This document shows, one piece after another, positions 42,859 to 49,916 of a stretch of DNA of 64,000 nt. Made by a program: the position numbers and the translations under genes. How positions within the stretch are numbered: the stretch's first letter is position 1; the number at the start of each line of letters is the position of its first letter. The stretch is from a virus. Location: the IMG/VR virus record IMGVR_UViG_3300022926_000007, positions 1 through 64,000 of that record; one strand, 5' to 3'. The notes under the pieces were generated by a model. It made no database searches and was not told the origin of the DNA. It saw nothing but the letters and a program-made list of their open reading frames with translations.

Positions 42859-43130
42859 TGTTGTACGCTGATAAAGTTATGAATACTGATTATTACCAAA
42901 AACTAAAAAAGGTTAGTAATAGTATTGCTAAAAAATATAAAGGCCACCCTTTAGAGAAAGGAATAGCCAAAGGCATACCAATGAAGTATCTGCCTTTGTT
43001 TAAAGAGTTTTCTAAAAAAGTAAAACCTTTAAGAATAAGATATAGAGGCAATTCAAAACCAGGTTATAGACGGCCAAGGGATTATGTTCATATGGCCTAT
43101 GCTGATACTTTTGCCATTTATTACAGATGA
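42858..43130 (+). CDS. Hypothetical basic protein, 90 aa
   Basis: Begins MLYADKVMNTDYYQKLKKVS; the centre is Lys/Gly-rich (KKYKGHPLEKGIAKGIPMKY) and the end KPLRIRYRGNSKPGYRRPRD is strongly basic with HMAYADTFAIYYR. A nucleic-acid-binding role is possible from charge alone. Overlaps both neighbours (TAATG in, ATGA out). Confidence 0.6.
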   Translation: MLYADKVMNTDYYQKLKKVSNSIAKKYKGHPLEKGIAKGIPMKYLPLFKEFSKKVKPLRIRYRGNSKPGYRRPRDYVHMAYADTFAIYYR

Positions 43131-43297
43131 TAAAATATCAAGTTACAAAAGACGGCAAGATTTTAAAAGAGTTTGATAATGATTGGGATGCCGCCATCTT
43201 TGCCTGTAATAATGAATACGGACCAGGTATGAAAATATATACAAACTCAAAAGAGAAAACAGAAAGTTGGATACACTTTGAATACAAAAAAATATAA
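43127..43297 (+). CDS. Hypothetical small protein, 56 aa
   Basis: ATG overlaps the previous stop as ATGA. Begins MIKYQVTKDGKILKEFDNDW and ends KTESWIHFEYKKI, with DAAIFACNNEYGPGMKIYTN in between: an alternating pattern that fits a small beta-hairpin protein. Not recognised. Part of the early-type small-gene chain. Confidence 0.6.
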   Translation: MIKYQVTKDGKILKEFDNDWDAAIFACNNEYGPGMKIYTNSKEKTESWIHFEYKKI

Positions 43298-43517
43298 AAT
43301 AGATTATTATTTAAAATGGATAGCGACAGGCCTATTAATTATCGGCGCCGCTCTTAATTCACTTAATATCTATCCATATGGACCTTTAATGAATTTATTA
43401 GGTGGCTTTGTATGGTTGGCTGTTTCAGTTATGTGGAAAGAAGCCGCCTTAATTACAACTAATGTTGTTTTAGCTAGTGTAACTATTATAGGATTAGTTT
43501 ACACGTATTTCTTTTAA
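43278..43517 (+). CDS. Small integral membrane protein, about 79 aa
   Basis: Three membrane segments: WIATGLLIIGAALNSLNIY, LMNLLGGFVWLAVSVMW and TTNVVLASVTIIGLVYTYFF. The frame starts with TTG at 43278 and overlaps the previous gene by 20 bases; no ATG is available before the first helix, so TTG initiation is inferred. Directly followed by tRNA-His, whose first base is the next nucleotide after the stop. Similar small membrane proteins are common in marine T4-like phages. Confidence 0.6.
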   Translation: MNTKKYKIDYYLKWIATGLLIIGAALNSLNIYPYGPLMNLLGGFVWLAVSVMWKEAALITTNVVLASVTIIGLVYTYFF

Positions 43518-43594
43518 GCAGACGTAGCTCAATTGGTTAGAGCGCTGGTTTGTGGAACCAGAGGTTGATTGTTCGATTCAATCCGTCTGTACCA
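43518..43594 (+). tRNA. tRNA-His (anticodon GTG), CCA encoded, no G(-1)
   Basis: Full cloverleaf: acceptor GCAGACG pairs with CGTCTGT (first pair G-U), D stem GCTC/GAGC, anticodon stem CTGGT/ACCAG with loop TTGTGGA (anticodon GTG), T stem GATTG/CAATC with TTCGATT loop, discriminator A and encoded CCA. The base before position 1 is A and the discriminator is A73, so the universal G(-1):C73 identity pair of tRNA-His is absent. That state is known from a group of alphaproteobacteria including Pelagibacter. Confidence 0.93.
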
Positions 43595-43620
43595 GTTTCT
43601 TTGTTGTTGATTGTTAAAGT

Positions 43621-43676
43621 GAGAGGTGCTTGTGTGTGGAGGTAAGCACCTCTCTATGAGAGAGCTACGCTCTCTC
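43621..43676. terminator. Tandem hairpins at a convergent gene junction
   Basis: An 11-bp perfect stem GAGAGGTGCTT/AAGCACCTCTC (43621-43631 with 43644-43654) is followed by an 8-bp stem GAGAGAGC/GCTCTCTC (43658-43665 with 43669-43676). They separate the rightward tRNA from the leftward peptide gene. No long T run follows either, so a processing or transcript-protecting role is also possible. Confidence 0.6.
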
Positions 43677-43702
43677 GTGGTGTGGTATAGTTATTTATAC
43701 AC

Positions 43703-43897
43703 TTACCAATTATTTGTGGATTTAACTTTTGTGTGAGCTAAGACTTTATCTTTGTTTGGTCCGTGTTTAACAATGTAACCAGATGTTCCACCAGCATTGA
43801 TGTCAACTTCTTTTCTGGCACTAAACAAAGCTTTTGTTTTTTTCTCAAGCTCTTTAGACTTACTATAACCTGTAAGTAATCTTGTATGTCTTTCCAT
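43703..43897 (-). CDS. Short peptide behind a glutamine riboswitch, 64 aa
   Basis: Begins MERHTRLLTGYSKSKELEKK; the C-terminal half is AGGTSGYIVKHGPNKDKVLA then HTKVKSTNNW. No family recognised. It has a strong ribosome site AAGGAGG and is the first frame after the glutamine-riboswitch-like element at 43918-43970, so it fits the definition of the 'downstream peptide' that gives the Downstream-peptide RNA its name. A small amphipathic, basic protein; an effect on host nitrogen metabolism is a reasonable but untested guess. Confidence 0.75.
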   Translation of the reverse strand: MERHTRLLTGYSKSKELEKKTKALFSARKEVDINAGGTSGYIVKHGPNKDKVLAHTKVKSTNNW

Positions 43898-43917
43898 AAC
43901 ACCCTCCTTTTTAAAGT

Positions 43918-43970
43918 TAGGTGCGTTCCTTCGGCATTTGCCTACTTCCGTCCGTTTCAGGATGAACGTA
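43918..43970 (-). promoter_or_regulatory. Glutamine riboswitch (glnA / Downstream-peptide type)
   Basis: On the minus strand the element reads, in pieces, ACGTTCATCC, TGAAACGGAC, GGAAGTAGGC, AAATGCCGAAGG, AACGCACC. CGTTC pairs with GAACG (P1), TCC with GGA (P2) and GGC with GCC (P3), giving the three-way junction. GGAAGTAGG and CCGAAGGAACGC are the invariant core of the glutamine-binding aptamer as I remember it. Downstream, CACCT..CTTT can pair with AAAGG..GGGTG, covering the ribosome site of the 64-aa gene, which would serve as expression platform. Confidence 0.85.
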
Positions 43971-43976
43971 TATTAT

Positions 43977-43984
43977 TATTTATA
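43977..43984 (-). promoter_or_regulatory. Late promoter upstream of the riboswitch (TATAAATA)
   Basis: Minus-strand TATAAATA directly before the aptamer; a late transcript starting here would carry the complete riboswitch. Confidence 0.6.
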
Positions 43985-44033
43985 ACAGATATGTGCCTAA
44001 AACATATCTAATATGAATATAACACATATCTGT
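43985..44033. repeat. 11-bp inverted repeat overlapping a promoter (operator candidate)
   Basis: ACAGATATGTG at 43985-43995 and its exact complement CACATATCTGT at 44023-44033, with a further direct ACATATCT copy between them. The right arm lies in the spacer of the sigma-70 promoter at 44016-44044 and the left arm just past its start site, as expected of a repressor-binding arrangement. Confidence 0.6.
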
Positions 44034-44044
44034 ATAAATGTCAA
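44016..44044 (-). promoter_or_regulatory. Sigma-70 promoter (TTGACA-N17-TATATT) for the riboswitch gene
   Basis: Minus strand: TTGACA at 44039-44044, 17-base spacer, TATATT at 44016-44021. Start expected near 44009, about 40 bases before the aptamer. Confidence 0.75.
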
Positions 44045-44046
44045 TG

Positions 44047-44526
44047 TTAAAATTTTGATAAGAAGTTTGCGATTTGTTTGACAAATGGAAGTAATGTAAA
44101 CGCCATTATCAAATTTACACCAGTATGTGCTAAAGCGATATGTCTTGTAATTCCTTGTGGTATTCCATCAGATACTAAAAATCCAGCAATCCATATTGTA
44201 CCTGTTGTACCTATGTTTGCCCCTAATACGGCGGCTATGGCCGCTGGTAATGGAACGGCACCAGAGGCAACAAGAGCTATGATTGCTGTCGTTGATAGTG
44301 ATGATGATTGCCAAAGTAATGTCATAATGATACCACCAAAAAACATATAAACTGTATTGTGTGTAAAATAAGATAAGTGATCTAAATTACCCATTGATTT
44401 CATTCCACCTGAAAACATTTTCAAACCAATATAAAATACCACTAGACCTACAAGGGTAGTGATTATAGGATTCCCTAATTCCATTTCTTTGACCTTTTTG
44501 ATTAGTTTTTTAAATGAAGACCTCAT
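44047..44526 (-). CDS. Half-size Na+/phosphate cotransporter, 159 aa
   Basis: Contains MTLLWQSSSLSTTAIIALVA (the QSSS motif), VPLPAAIAAVLGANIGTTGT (GANIGTT motif) and hydrophobic segments at about residues 20-40, 62-75, 80-105, 107-120 and 137-150. These are the signatures of the Na/Pi cotransporter family (NptA/YjbB, PF02690-type). Normal members have two inverted Na_Pi repeats and over 300 aa; this one has a single repeat and might work as a dimer. It would raise phosphate uptake in the infected cell, an auxiliary metabolic gene. Lies directly beside the riboswitch promoter. Confidence 0.85.
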   Translation of the reverse strand: MRSSFKKLIKKVKEMELGNPIITTLVGLVVFYIGLKMFSGGMKSMGNLDHLSYFTHNTVYMFFGGIIMTLLWQSSSLSTTAIIALVASGAVPLPAAIAAVLGANIGTTGTIWIAGFLVSDGIPQGITRHIALAHTGVNLIMAFTLLPFVKQIANFLSKF

Positions 44527-44574
44527 CTAAAAAATATTTAGAACTAGAAAAGTGATTGTAACAAAAGTTTAATA

Positions 44575-45861
44575 CTATTGTATGATAAGGTAAATACTAC
44601 TATCCGTTGTAAGTTTTTTGGATGTAAAGTAATTAAACTTCATATGATTTTCAAAAGACTTTGGTTTCATTAAAAAAGAATACATATAACTCATTAAGTT
44701 GGCAAATCTATCTTGTACTAGTTTGTCACCTCTTTTAAACAATCGTATGGCCTCATCATAGTTTTCAATTGTATTTGACAATCGTTTATACTTACTAAAC
44801 ATTTCTTTTAATTCTCTTTGTGCTACACTATAACTTGATTGATTTACACCACCACCTCTTAATTTGTAATTATATTCTTCATCTACATATTTTGTATAAG
44901 CCTTAGCATCAACGGCGCCTGTTTGAAAACCAGCACCAATAAAACGGCCTTCTAATGAAACGTTTAATGTAGTAGCACTTGCCTTAAAACCCACACGAAC
45001 AGCAAAACCAGATTTAGTTATAACAATAAAATTATTAAAACTTTCTGATAAATCCACTCTATCAAACTTTAAATCTAAATCTAACTTTTGTGTCATTAAT
45101 TTACTCGGGTCAATAATAGAAGAAGTTGCTCTTGGCTTTTCTACTTGTTTAAGTGAAATAGGAATAACATCTCTTTTTTTAAAGGCCTTTGTTAATTCAC
45201 CATTTAACTCATTGGCCGATTTAGAATTTAATAAAGGTTTCATATTATAATTTTTACGTATCATCCATACATCACCTGGATTCCAGTTATCATCTAATTT
45301 ACCCGTTAACCCACGAGCTAGTTTATATAACTCATTGGTCATTGGACCTTTTTGTCTTTCGTAATGATAACCTTTTTTTAGTTTATACTTTTTTAATTCA
45401 TTTAATTGCTTTAAAGCACTTTCATAATAAAAACTATCAAACAATGTTTCATACACACCTTTAATTTTTCCCACCATTGATTTAACTTGTTCCTCTTTTA
45501 AAGTACGGCCTGTTTCAATATAACTTTCAAATAGATGCATTGATACTAATTCTTTTATTTCAGTCAATACATTGGTTTTTGATTTGGCGTTGGCCGTATA
45601 GTGATTAAATGAACCGTTAATAGAACTTTCAGATCCTTCAATTAACACAATCTTATTTTTACTATCTTTAAGTACAATGGATTTATTGCCTTTGGCCAAT
45701 TCTATAAACTTATTGGCCTTAACTTTTCTACGTATAATTAAAAACACAGATTTACCTGGCACATAACCCTCTTTTTTAAACAAGGCACTATTTACAGGCT
45801 TATCTTTTAATATAACTCTATGGTTTTCACCATACTTTTTATTTTCTACGATTGACGCCAT
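44575..45861 (-). CDS. Hypothetical protein, 428 aa
   Basis: Begins MASIVENKKYGENHRVILKD. Contains a helical, Lys-rich centre (LNELKKYKLKKGYHYERQKG), the phrase GDVWMIRKNYNMKPLLN and a later beta region (LDLDLKFDRVDLSESFNNFI, VITKSGFAVRVGFKASATTL). No transmembrane or enzymatic motif recognised. Late promoter at 45885-45892, so probably a virion or internal head protein made late. It occupies the space between the phosphate-transporter gene and baseplate genes. Confidence 0.6.
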   Translation of the reverse strand: MASIVENKKYGENHRVILKDKPVNSALFKKEGYVPGKSVFLIIRRKVKANKFIELAKGNKSIVLKDSKNKIVLIEGSESSINGSFNHYTANAKSKTNVLTEIKELVSMHLFESYIETGRTLKEEQVKSMVGKIKGVYETLFDSFYYESALKQLNELKKYKLKKGYHYERQKGPMTNELYKLARGLTGKLDDNWNPGDVWMIRKNYNMKPLLNSKSANELNGELTKAFKKRDVIPISLKQVEKPRATSSIIDPSKLMTQKLDLDLKFDRVDLSESFNNFIVITKSGFAVRVGFKASATTLNVSLEGRFIGAGFQTGAVDAKAYTKYVDEEYNYKLRGGGVNQSSYSVAQRELKEMFSKYKRLSNTIENYDEAIRLFKRGDKLVQDRFANLMSYMYSFLMKPKSFENHMKFNYFTSKKLTTDSSIYLIIQ

Positions 45862-45884
45862 AATTCTCTCTCTTTATACTTCAA

Positions 45885-45892
45885 TATTTATA
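45885..45892 (-). promoter_or_regulatory. T4-type late promoter (TATAAATA)
   Basis: Minus-strand TATAAATA 24 bases upstream of the ATG at 45861, followed by GAGAGAGA ribosome site. Confidence 0.7.
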
Positions 45893-45937
45893 GAATGGCA
45901 AGAGATTTTTTCCGAGTTTCCGGTGGTTAAGTGGCCT

Positions 45938-46201
45938 CTAAGGCTTAATTCTTAATAGTATCTTTTTAATGTTTTCATACCAGAATATACCACTTTGTCG
46001 TAGTTTATTGTTAGAACTACGTAACTTCTCCAGACTATTACGTAACCGTGTAACTTGTGCCTTTGTAAGTCGTTTATCATTTTGTTGTAAATGTTCTAAC
46101 TTTTCTATTATATCATCTATTTGAATACAAGTGTAATCAGGTATCTTTGGTGCCTTCTTTTTTAGATAAGGTAGAGTAAAACTCTTAGGCCATTTTGCCA
46201 T
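45938..46201 (-). CDS. Hypothetical helical basic protein, 87 aa
   Basis: Begins MAKWPKSFTLPYLKKKAPKI; residues 25-70 are a coiled-coil-like helix (IDDIIEKLEHLQQNDKRLTK, AQVTRLRNSLEKLRSSNNKL). Net positive. AAAGGA lies nine bases before the ATG. No family recognised; the 349-base region before it is non-coding. Confidence 0.55.
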   Translation of the reverse strand: MAKWPKSFTLPYLKKKAPKIPDYTCIQIDDIIEKLEHLQQNDKRLTKAQVTRLRNSLEKLRSSNNKLRQSGIFWYENIKKILLRIKP

Positions 46202-46550
46202 AGTAGTATGTCCTTTGTAAGTAACAGGCCAGTTGTTAAGGGGAATGTAGAATAATATTACTTTAATATTTAGGAGATAAAGTCGTCTTCCTACGTGTAT
46301 TTTTATCCGAGGGGTTTTTTCTATAAAAGGAAGTGTATTAAGTTGTCTAGCTGGACTCTAAGCTTTTCCTGATGGTTCAACACCACTATGTATAAGATAT
46401 AGAAACTCTACAAGGTGGCCATTTAAATATGGCCTCCAATATATCTATTAACATCTTTATTACATTTATAGTTTAGCAAGCCGCTCCAGTTTGCATAAGC
46501 ACTTTTCCACCACAGGTTTTCGAGCCATAAAAAACACGGCCATATATAAG
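46202..46550. other. Non-coding gap of about 350 bases
   Basis: No convincing gene on either strand; the longest plausible frame is 20 codons (46466-46528, minus). A hairpin GGCCAT/ATGGCC (46417-46422 with 46429-46434), extended by two more pairs after a mismatch, is the only clear structure. No late or sigma-70 promoter was found, so the region may be an untranslated leader for 45938-46201 or a trailer of the gp5-like gene. Confidence 0.6.
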
Positions 46551-47453
46551 CTAAGGGTTTAAGTCTATTGTAGAGCCTGTATGTATTACTGCTCCAGTTG
46601 TGTTACTTGTCTTTGTACCACTTATGGTTTCTGTTTTATTACCTGCTACGGCCACGTTTAGATTGCCGTTTATCTTTAAGTCGTAGTCGCCGTTAACTAT
46701 GACATCTTTGTCGCCTTGTATATAGACCTTGTTGTCGTTGGTGATTAAGATGTACTTGTCGTTTTTTATTATTTCAATGGTATCACCGTTTGCTGTCATT
46801 TCAATAGAAGTGCCTGACTTGTGACGTAGGTGTATTCGTTCTTTGGTGTCCGTATCATCAAATTCCATTATATGGCCAGACTCACTTTCGTAAACGTGAT
46901 TGTATGGATAAACGGCCGCATAATCAATTTCAGGTTGTGACCAAGTATTATTTACTCCTACAATATTGGTAATCCTATCGGCCTTTCGTGTCGTCAATGA
47001 CGCTGCCTCTTTGTCTGGATTATTAACGGCCAACCTATTGGTATCTGGCTCATCTACCTCTCGTGGATAGACCGACTTTGTTTCGTCATCTGGCCTTGGA
47101 TTTGGGTCATTAAACCCCTTATTTGGATTTCCCAATAAAGACGGCCTGCCAGGTAAACTACCTAACACTATAGGCTCTTGTAAGTCTTCATCTCTAAAAT
47201 ATCCAAACACCCAACTACCTTCAACAAAGGCCGAAGGTGATTGGCCAATTCCTGATATGCCGGCTGATGTAGTAGGTAACAAACAAGTTGCCCAAGGTAA
47301 ATCGGCCGTTGGTAATTTAATCTTGTCTTGTGTATGATAACCAATACAACGTACACGCACACGGCCAGTGTATTGAGGGTCTTGCCTGTCTTCAACTACG
47401 CCATTGAACCAGATGAAACCGTTACGGCCTAGAAAATTTTTGTCTGTAATCAT
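46551..47453 (-). CDS. 5: Central spike/hub protein gp5-like, without lysozyme domain, 300 aa
   Basis: The N-terminal half is an OB-fold spike domain (FIWFNGVVEDRQDPQYTGRV, RVRCIGYH, LPWATCLLPTTSAGISGIGQ, PSAFVEGSWVFGYFRDEDLQ, EPIVLGSLPG), as in T4 gp5 and VgrG. The C-terminal part (ERIHLRHKSGTSIEMTANGD onwards, with GDKDVIVNGDYDLKINGNLN) is a needle-like beta-helix. The lysozyme domain of T4 gp5 between the two is missing and replaced by a short linker. The needle would be capped by the PAAR protein at 40395-40682. Confidence 0.88.
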   Translation of the reverse strand: MITDKNFLGRNGFIWFNGVVEDRQDPQYTGRVRVRCIGYHTQDKIKLPTADLPWATCLLPTTSAGISGIGQSPSAFVEGSWVFGYFRDEDLQEPIVLGSLPGRPSLLGNPNKGFNDPNPRPDDETKSVYPREVDEPDTNRLAVNNPDKEAASLTTRKADRITNIVGVNNTWSQPEIDYAAVYPYNHVYESESGHIMEFDDTDTKERIHLRHKSGTSIEMTANGDTIEIIKNDKYILITNDNKVYIQGDKDVIVNGDYDLKINGNLNVAVAGNKTETISGTKTSNTTGAVIHTGSTIDLNP

Positions 47454-47500
47454 TTTTATTTTTACCGATAATTGTCGCCTTTTAATTCACTCACTATACG

Positions 47501-47749
47501 CTATTTTAACCTATTTCTTCGTACTGTACGCAAATGGCCTATTCTATTACTTATACCACTTATAAGGCCTCGTATATACCCAAACCCTTGTCCCATATAG
47601 AAACAGGCAGTCGCCAGACTGACTTTAGCTTCGTGGCCTTCTAGTTTACCCTTGTAGAACCTCATATATTGTCTTCTATCATATTCCTCTATCAGTCTAT
47701 CGGAGAGGTGGCCGTATGAAGTTCTTATCTTGTTATATAATTTGTTCAT
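47501..47749 (-). CDS. Hypothetical basic protein, 82 aa
   Basis: Begins MNKLYNKIRTSYGHLSDRLI and continues EEYDRRQYMRFYKGKLEGHE; the middle contains FYMGQGFGYIRGLISGISN, a weakly hydrophobic stretch, and the end RIGHLRTVRRNRLK is very basic. Located between the gp5-like spike and the hub protein. Unassigned; expression as part of the hub operon is likely. The stretch 47750-47875 upstream has no gene. Confidence 0.5.
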   Translation of the reverse strand: MNKLYNKIRTSYGHLSDRLIEEYDRRQYMRFYKGKLEGHEAKVSLATACFYMGQGFGYIRGLISGISNRIGHLRTVRRNRLK

Positions 47750-47875
47750 TGTCTTTATTTACTTGCCTTTCACTTTCATTTGTGTTATATTGTAGGCCAT
47801 ATACTCATATGTTGATTGGTGGCCTGCTCCACAGCGCTCGGAAGCGTCGGAAACTCTCTTATTCTCTATACCTCT

Positions 47876-49378
47876 CTAAAATCCATCTCCTATACTCTCG
47901 TTGTAATAGTTTTGATCTATTTCGTAGATGTTTTCTACTTTTCTTGTAAAATCCTTTAATGTAGGTGTAAATTCTGTGGTTTCGGCAACAAACTCGGTGT
48001 TTACACTATCTTTCATACACTTTAGTACCATTTCGTGTCTTAATAGTGTTGGATTAATAATATGTTTTACTGCCATTACCAAGTATCGGCCAGAATAAAA
48101 AGGATTAGACTCTTGTGTGTCGCCTTCTTCTATAAGTGGTCGCATAAGAGGTATATCAAAGGTAATGACATCTCCGGCGTTGATGGCAGTATTACCAAAC
48201 ACTTGTAGAGATAGATTAATATTGTTCATAGCCAGTCTTTGTGAGTTCTTTTGTTGTACTGTGACTTTTGGATCTATAATTTCATAATCATTGTGTATTT
48301 TACTTGTGTTTGACTCAACCATTACTCTGGCGTCTGAATGTTGTCCAAAGTCTTTTCTTGTATCTTCGTATGGGTGTATAGGTAGTACGCCCTTAAATCT
48401 TGCCTTTTCACCGCCACTATCAAATTCTAAATGAAAATGGTTTTTAAAGTCTGCAAAGTAGTCATAGTTCTTTTCTTCGTATGTCTTGTAAAATGTGTCG
48501 TGTGTAAACAATTTAGAGGCATATAAACCCTTGTTGACATTTTCTAACATATTGACTGGTCGTTCAAACTCGTACTTAATCACACCTTTCATATCCATTT
48601 CTACATCTTTTACGTTCTTGTCTGTATTTGAGTTGGCAATTTGATAATAGTAATTAAACTTAATAGGTCGTGGCATATTACCACCCGAAGCAATCATTGA
48701 CTCTAAACTTCTAAAGTGATAACCGTCTGTTGTTTCGTAAAAGAAATAACCTGCGTTGTTGTATTTCTGTGATATGGCGTCTTTGCCTAATAGTTGTATT
48801 GCTCTAAAAGGTTTAAAATTAGGTACAACAATCTTTGTGTTGGTGTTTGTGGGTTCAATAAAAAATCTTTTTTTAGAGTTTAGATATAATGGGTCACGTA
48901 ATATTGAGTTTACGCCGTTCTCTACTGGTCCTGCGTACGCCTGACTGACTCTTGTAATACTGTTTCTGTACGCCTCTGGCGAACAAAATAATATTCTATA
49001 CCGTTGTGCTCTAGGATTGGTTTGATCTACTTCTACTTTTTCTATTTTGTATATCTGAAATGGAAAACCCTCACCTCTTACATTGTTATAGCCTGGCAGA
49101 CCTGGAGTATTAAATTTAAGTTCTAACTTTTCTAAACCTGTTATTGGCAGTATTGTTCGTATATCTTGTGCATCATATACTGTTACTGAACCAAGTATTG
49201 AATTGCTTAATATGTCTTCTTTTAATTCTAAAAATTGTATAACACCACCAGACACTAAATCCATCTCATAGTTTACACCTTCCTCATCATTACGTCTATA
49301 AGATAGTATATTACAAATTTCTAAATTGTAATCACCGGCCTGTTCTATAATATTAGGATTCTTTTCATCAACTGCCAT
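47876..49378 (-). CDS. Baseplate hub protein (gp27-like position), 500 aa
   Basis: Begins with a beta domain (DYNLEICNILSYRRNDEEGV, IQFLELKEDILSNSILGSVT, VYDAQDIRTILPITGLEKLE) followed by hub-like motifs EGFPFQIYKIEKVEVDQTNP and, near the C-terminus, FYSGRYLVMAVKHIINPTLL then RHEMVLKCMKDS, the usual final strands of tail protein D/gp27-type hub domains. It lies just upstream of the gp5-like spike, where the hub trimer protein belongs. T4 gp27 is 391 aa; the extra length is internal. Forms the cylinder onto which the spike docks. Confidence 0.7.
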   Translation of the reverse strand: MAVDEKNPNIIEQAGDYNLEICNILSYRRNDEEGVNYEMDLVSGGVIQFLELKEDILSNSILGSVTVYDAQDIRTILPITGLEKLELKFNTPGLPGYNNVRGEGFPFQIYKIEKVEVDQTNPRAQRYRILFCSPEAYRNSITRVSQAYAGPVENGVNSILRDPLYLNSKKRFFIEPTNTNTKIVVPNFKPFRAIQLLGKDAISQKYNNAGYFFYETTDGYHFRSLESMIASGGNMPRPIKFNYYYQIANSNTDKNVKDVEMDMKGVIKYEFERPVNMLENVNKGLYASKLFTHDTFYKTYEEKNYDYFADFKNHFHLEFDSGGEKARFKGVLPIHPYEDTRKDFGQHSDARVMVESNTSKIHNDYEIIDPKVTVQQKNSQRLAMNNINLSLQVFGNTAINAGDVITFDIPLMRPLIEEGDTQESNPFYSGRYLVMAVKHIINPTLLRHEMVLKCMKDSVNTEFVAETTEFTPTLKDFTRKVENIYEIDQNYYNESIGDGF

Positions 49379-49379
49379 T

Positions 49380-49916
49380 TTATACTCTAACTAGTTTTTC
49401 AAATTCTGTTTCAAATGCTCTTAAAAAACCTGGTTTTAATAATTTAATTTGTCTTTTCTTATCTTGTAATCTTTGTTCGTATTCATAATTAGTGACAGCA
49501 ACTGCTCCTGGTTGTGTGCTATTGACTTCTATTAAATAATCATAGTCATCAGGACCATTTGATGTTGTTGTACCACTTGATTGTGTTATTTCATAATGAT
49601 GAATACCACTCGGGTTGGCATATTTGTCTTTTACATATGACTCAAATGCTTGATATGATAACGGCCAGTCATAGTATCTATCTTTTATATTATTCAATAA
49701 TAGTATAACATAATAATATCTAACTGATCCATATATCTTGTAGGCAATTGTTTCAGGTGAATCACCACTATCTACATCATATTTGTCAAATAATTCGACA
49801 TTATCTCTAATTGACTCTTTTACTTTAACTCGTCTTAATATATCTGTTACAAGTTTATAGTTCTTTGTGTTGTCTATGTCGTATAGTATTTTAGGAAACT
49901 TTTCAAAATATGCCAT
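49380..49916 (-). CDS. 53: Baseplate wedge protein gp53, 178 aa
   Basis: Opening AYFEKFPKILYDIDNTKNYK and VTDILRRVKVKESIRDNVEL, then YDVDSGDSPETIAYKIYGSV with RYYYVILLLNNIKDRYYDWP are the recognised features of gp53, including its LysM-like part. Slightly smaller than T4 gp53 (196 aa). It finishes the wedge and touches gp25 and gp6. TAATG overlap with gp48. Confidence 0.88.
   Translation of the reverse strand: MAYFEKFPKILYDIDNTKNYKLVTDILRRVKVKESIRDNVELFDKYDVDSGDSPETIAYKIYGSVRYYYVILLLNNIKDRYYDWPLSYQAFESYVKDKYANPSGIHHYEITQSSGTTTSNGPDDYDYLIEVNSTQPGAVAVTNYEYEQRLQDKKRQIKLLKPGFLRAFETEFEKLVRV

Noticed and set aside
43692-43699. TATAAATA on the minus strand downstream of the 64-aa gene
   Set aside because: It would transcribe only antisense to the tRNA; no leftward gene follows, so probably chance.
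46466-46528. 20-codon frame starting MARKPVVEK in the gp5 trailer
   Set aside because: No ribosome site and no coupling to a neighbour; length compatible with chance.
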